This document shows positions 6,048 to 6,734 of a stretch of 6,734 bases of DNA, one piece after another (positions within the stretch are counted from its first letter, which is position 1; every line of letters starts with the position of its first letter). The position numbers and the translations under genes are program-made. The DNA is from an uncultured Clostridia bacterium (lineage in GTDB: Bacteria; Bacillota; Clostridia; Oscillospirales; Acutalibacteraceae). A model generated the notes under the pieces. The model ran no database searches and was not told the origin of the DNA. It saw only the letters and a program-made list of their open reading frames with translations. The stretch lies in contig CAMJYF010000102.1 in assembly GCA_946409885.1 (NCBI GenBank), positions 1 through 6,734 of the forward strand, read 5' to 3'.

Positions 6048-6076
6048 ATTTTACATGTAAAGCCCCGCGGTGTCAA
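6048..6076 (-). promoter_or_regulatory. Strong sigma-A-type promoter of the sulfo-sugar operon
   Basis: On the - strand a perfect -35 TTGACA (6076-6071) is followed after 17 bp by TAAAAT (6053-6048), one base from consensus. Transcription should begin near 6041, giving a leader of about 23 nt that carries the AAAGGAG ribosome binding site. It is the only convincing promoter upstream of the five operon genes, whose spacing (overlaps, 23 nt and 69 nt) fits one transcript. A promoter this close to consensus normally needs a repressor to be conditional. Confidence 0.8.
6050..6061. promoter_or_regulatory. Perfect 12-bp palindrome over the operon -10 box, candidate operator
   Basis: TTTACATGTAAA at 6050-6061 is a perfect inverted repeat with no spacer. 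It overlaps the -10 hexamer and part of the spacer of the operon promoter, the classic position for a repressor that blocks RNA polymerase. A second, imperfect dyad with GTGT-CA-ACAC at its core (6070-6079) overlaps the -35. No regulator gene is in the window, so the binding protein is unknown; a sugar-responsive repressor is an inference. Confidence 0.5.
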
Positions 6077-6106
6077 CACGGGAACGGATTATTTTTCCTT
6101 CCCGGC

Positions 6107-6135
6107 TTGCTTCCCGGGGCTGATTGTGCTAAAAT
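6107..6135 (+). promoter_or_regulatory. Extended -10 promoter for the exonuclease III gene
   Basis: TAAAAT at 6130-6135 is preceded by TG at 6127-6128 (TGCTAAAAT, extended -10). TTGCTT at 6107-6112 lies 17 bp upstream as a weak -35. The layout is the same as that of the glycosylase promoter at 149-177: weak -35, 17-bp spacer and extended -10. It diverges from the operon promoter, with 30 bp between the two -35 boxes. The start site should be near 6142, and the ribosome binding site GGGAGGG follows at 6149-6155. Confidence 0.65.
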
Positions 6136-6162
6136 GAGTCGAAACGCAGGGAGGGTATAATG

Positions 6163-6734
6163 ATGTTGAAACTGGTATCATGGAACGTGAACGGCCTGCG
6201 GGCCGTTGTGGGCAAGGGCTTTACCGATATCTTTCAGTCGCTGGACGCGGATTTCGTCTGCCTGCAGGAGACAAAGCTGCAGGCGGGGCAGCTGGAGTTG
6301 TCCTTTCCGGGGTATGAATCCTATTGGAATTACGCCGAAAAAAAGGGGTATTCCGGCACCTGTATTTTTACCCGCCATTCGCCGCTGGCCGTTTCTTACG
6401 GCATCGGCGTTCCGGAGCACGACGCGGAGGGCCGGGTGATCACGCTGGAGTATAACGGCTTTTACCTTGTCACCGTCTATACGCCCAATTCCAAAGACGA
6501 TCTGTCCCGTCTTGCCTACCGGCAGCAGTGGGAGGACGCGTTCCTCGCCTACCTGAAAGGGCTGGAAGAGCGCAAGCCCGTCATCTTCTGCGGCGACCTG
6601 AACGTCGCCCACGAGGAGATAGACCTGAAAAACCCGAAGACGAACCACCATAATGCCGGTTTTACCGACGAGGAGCGGGGAAAGTTCACGCAGCTGCTGG
6701 ATAACGGTTTTGTGGATACCTTCCGCCATTTCTA
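6163..6734 (+). CDS. xth: Exodeoxyribonuclease III (AP endonuclease), 3' end outside the window
   Basis: The first 190 residues of an exonuclease III/AP endonuclease of the EEP nuclease fold; the family is about 250-270 residues, so the C-terminal part with the catalytic SDH motif is cut off by the window edge. It cleaves DNA 5' of abasic sites and trims 3' blocking groups in base excision repair. Visible motifs are SWNVNG (6-11, Asn8), LQETK (34-38, metal ligand Glu36), YTPNS (106-110, Tyr106) and GDLNVAH (144-150, Asp145 and Asn147). There are two adjacent in-frame ATGs, at 6160 and 6163. The second is preferred because GGGAGGG (6149-6155) then has a 7-nt spacer, against 4 nt for the first, and the N-terminus then matches the usual MKLISWNVNG-type start. 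The gene diverges from the sulfo-sugar operon and is probably a housekeeping gene. Confidence 0.93.
   Translation, partial: MLKLVSWNVNGLRAVVGKGFTDIFQSLDADFVCLQETKLQAGQLELSFPGYESYWNYAEKKGYSGTCIFTRHSPLAVSYGIGVPEHDAEGRVITLEYNGFYLVTVYTPNSKDDLSRLAYRQQWEDAFLAYLKGLEERKPVIFCGDLNVAHEEIDLKNPKTNHHNAGFTDEERGKFTQLLDNGFVDTFRHF

Overview
The window looks like chromosomal DNA of a moderately GC-rich, fermentative Firmicute of the gut Clostridia type (Oscillospiraceae- or Lachnospiraceae-like). This is inferred from the strong purine-rich ribosome binding sites, the sigma-A-type promoters with TTGACA/TAAAAT and TGnTATAAT elements, the protein families present, and the pathway encoded. No 16S or other phylogenetic marker is present, so genus and species cannot be named.

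Layout. Positions 1-204 hold a folded, interrupted inverted repeat (about 33-105) and an extended -10 promoter. A short DNA-deoxyinosine glycosylase-type gene follows on the + strand (205-711). A bidirectional hairpin terminator (747-779) separates it from a convergent five-gene operon on the - strand, which occupies 862-6018 and is transcribed right to left from a strong promoter at 6048-6076. In order of transcription the operon encodes a transaldolase (5332-6018), a 3-hydroxyisobutyrate dehydrogenase-family reductase (4399-5262), an L-fucose isomerase-like protein (3068-4399), a TauE/SafE-family exporter (2337-3071) and a GPH/MelB-type sugar:cation symporter (862-2313). A divergent promoter then drives an exonuclease III gene (from 6163) that runs off the right edge.

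The five operon genes together match the sulfoglycolytic transaldolase pathway (sulfo-TAL or sulfo-SFT) for the plant sulfo-sugar sulfoquinovose (SQ). In this reading the GPH symporter imports SQ. The FucI-like isomerase converts it to 6-deoxy-6-sulfofructose. The transaldolase moves a three-carbon dihydroxyacetone unit to glyceraldehyde-3-phosphate, giving fructose-6-phosphate and 3-sulfolactaldehyde (SLA). The reductase turns SLA into 2,3-dihydroxypropane-1-sulfonate (DHPS) while re-oxidising NADH, and the TauE-like protein exports the C3 sulfonate. No single gene proves this, but the five families in one tightly spaced operon fit this pathway far better than any fucose, pentose or valine pathway. 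The pathway itself has been described, so the new information lies in this version: operon order, substituted active-site positions in the transaldolase and reductase, a palindrome over the promoter, and the absence of a sulfoquinovosidase or regulator gene in the window.

Both flanking genes are base-excision-repair enzymes unrelated to the operon, so the operon may be a metabolic cassette placed between housekeeping genes.
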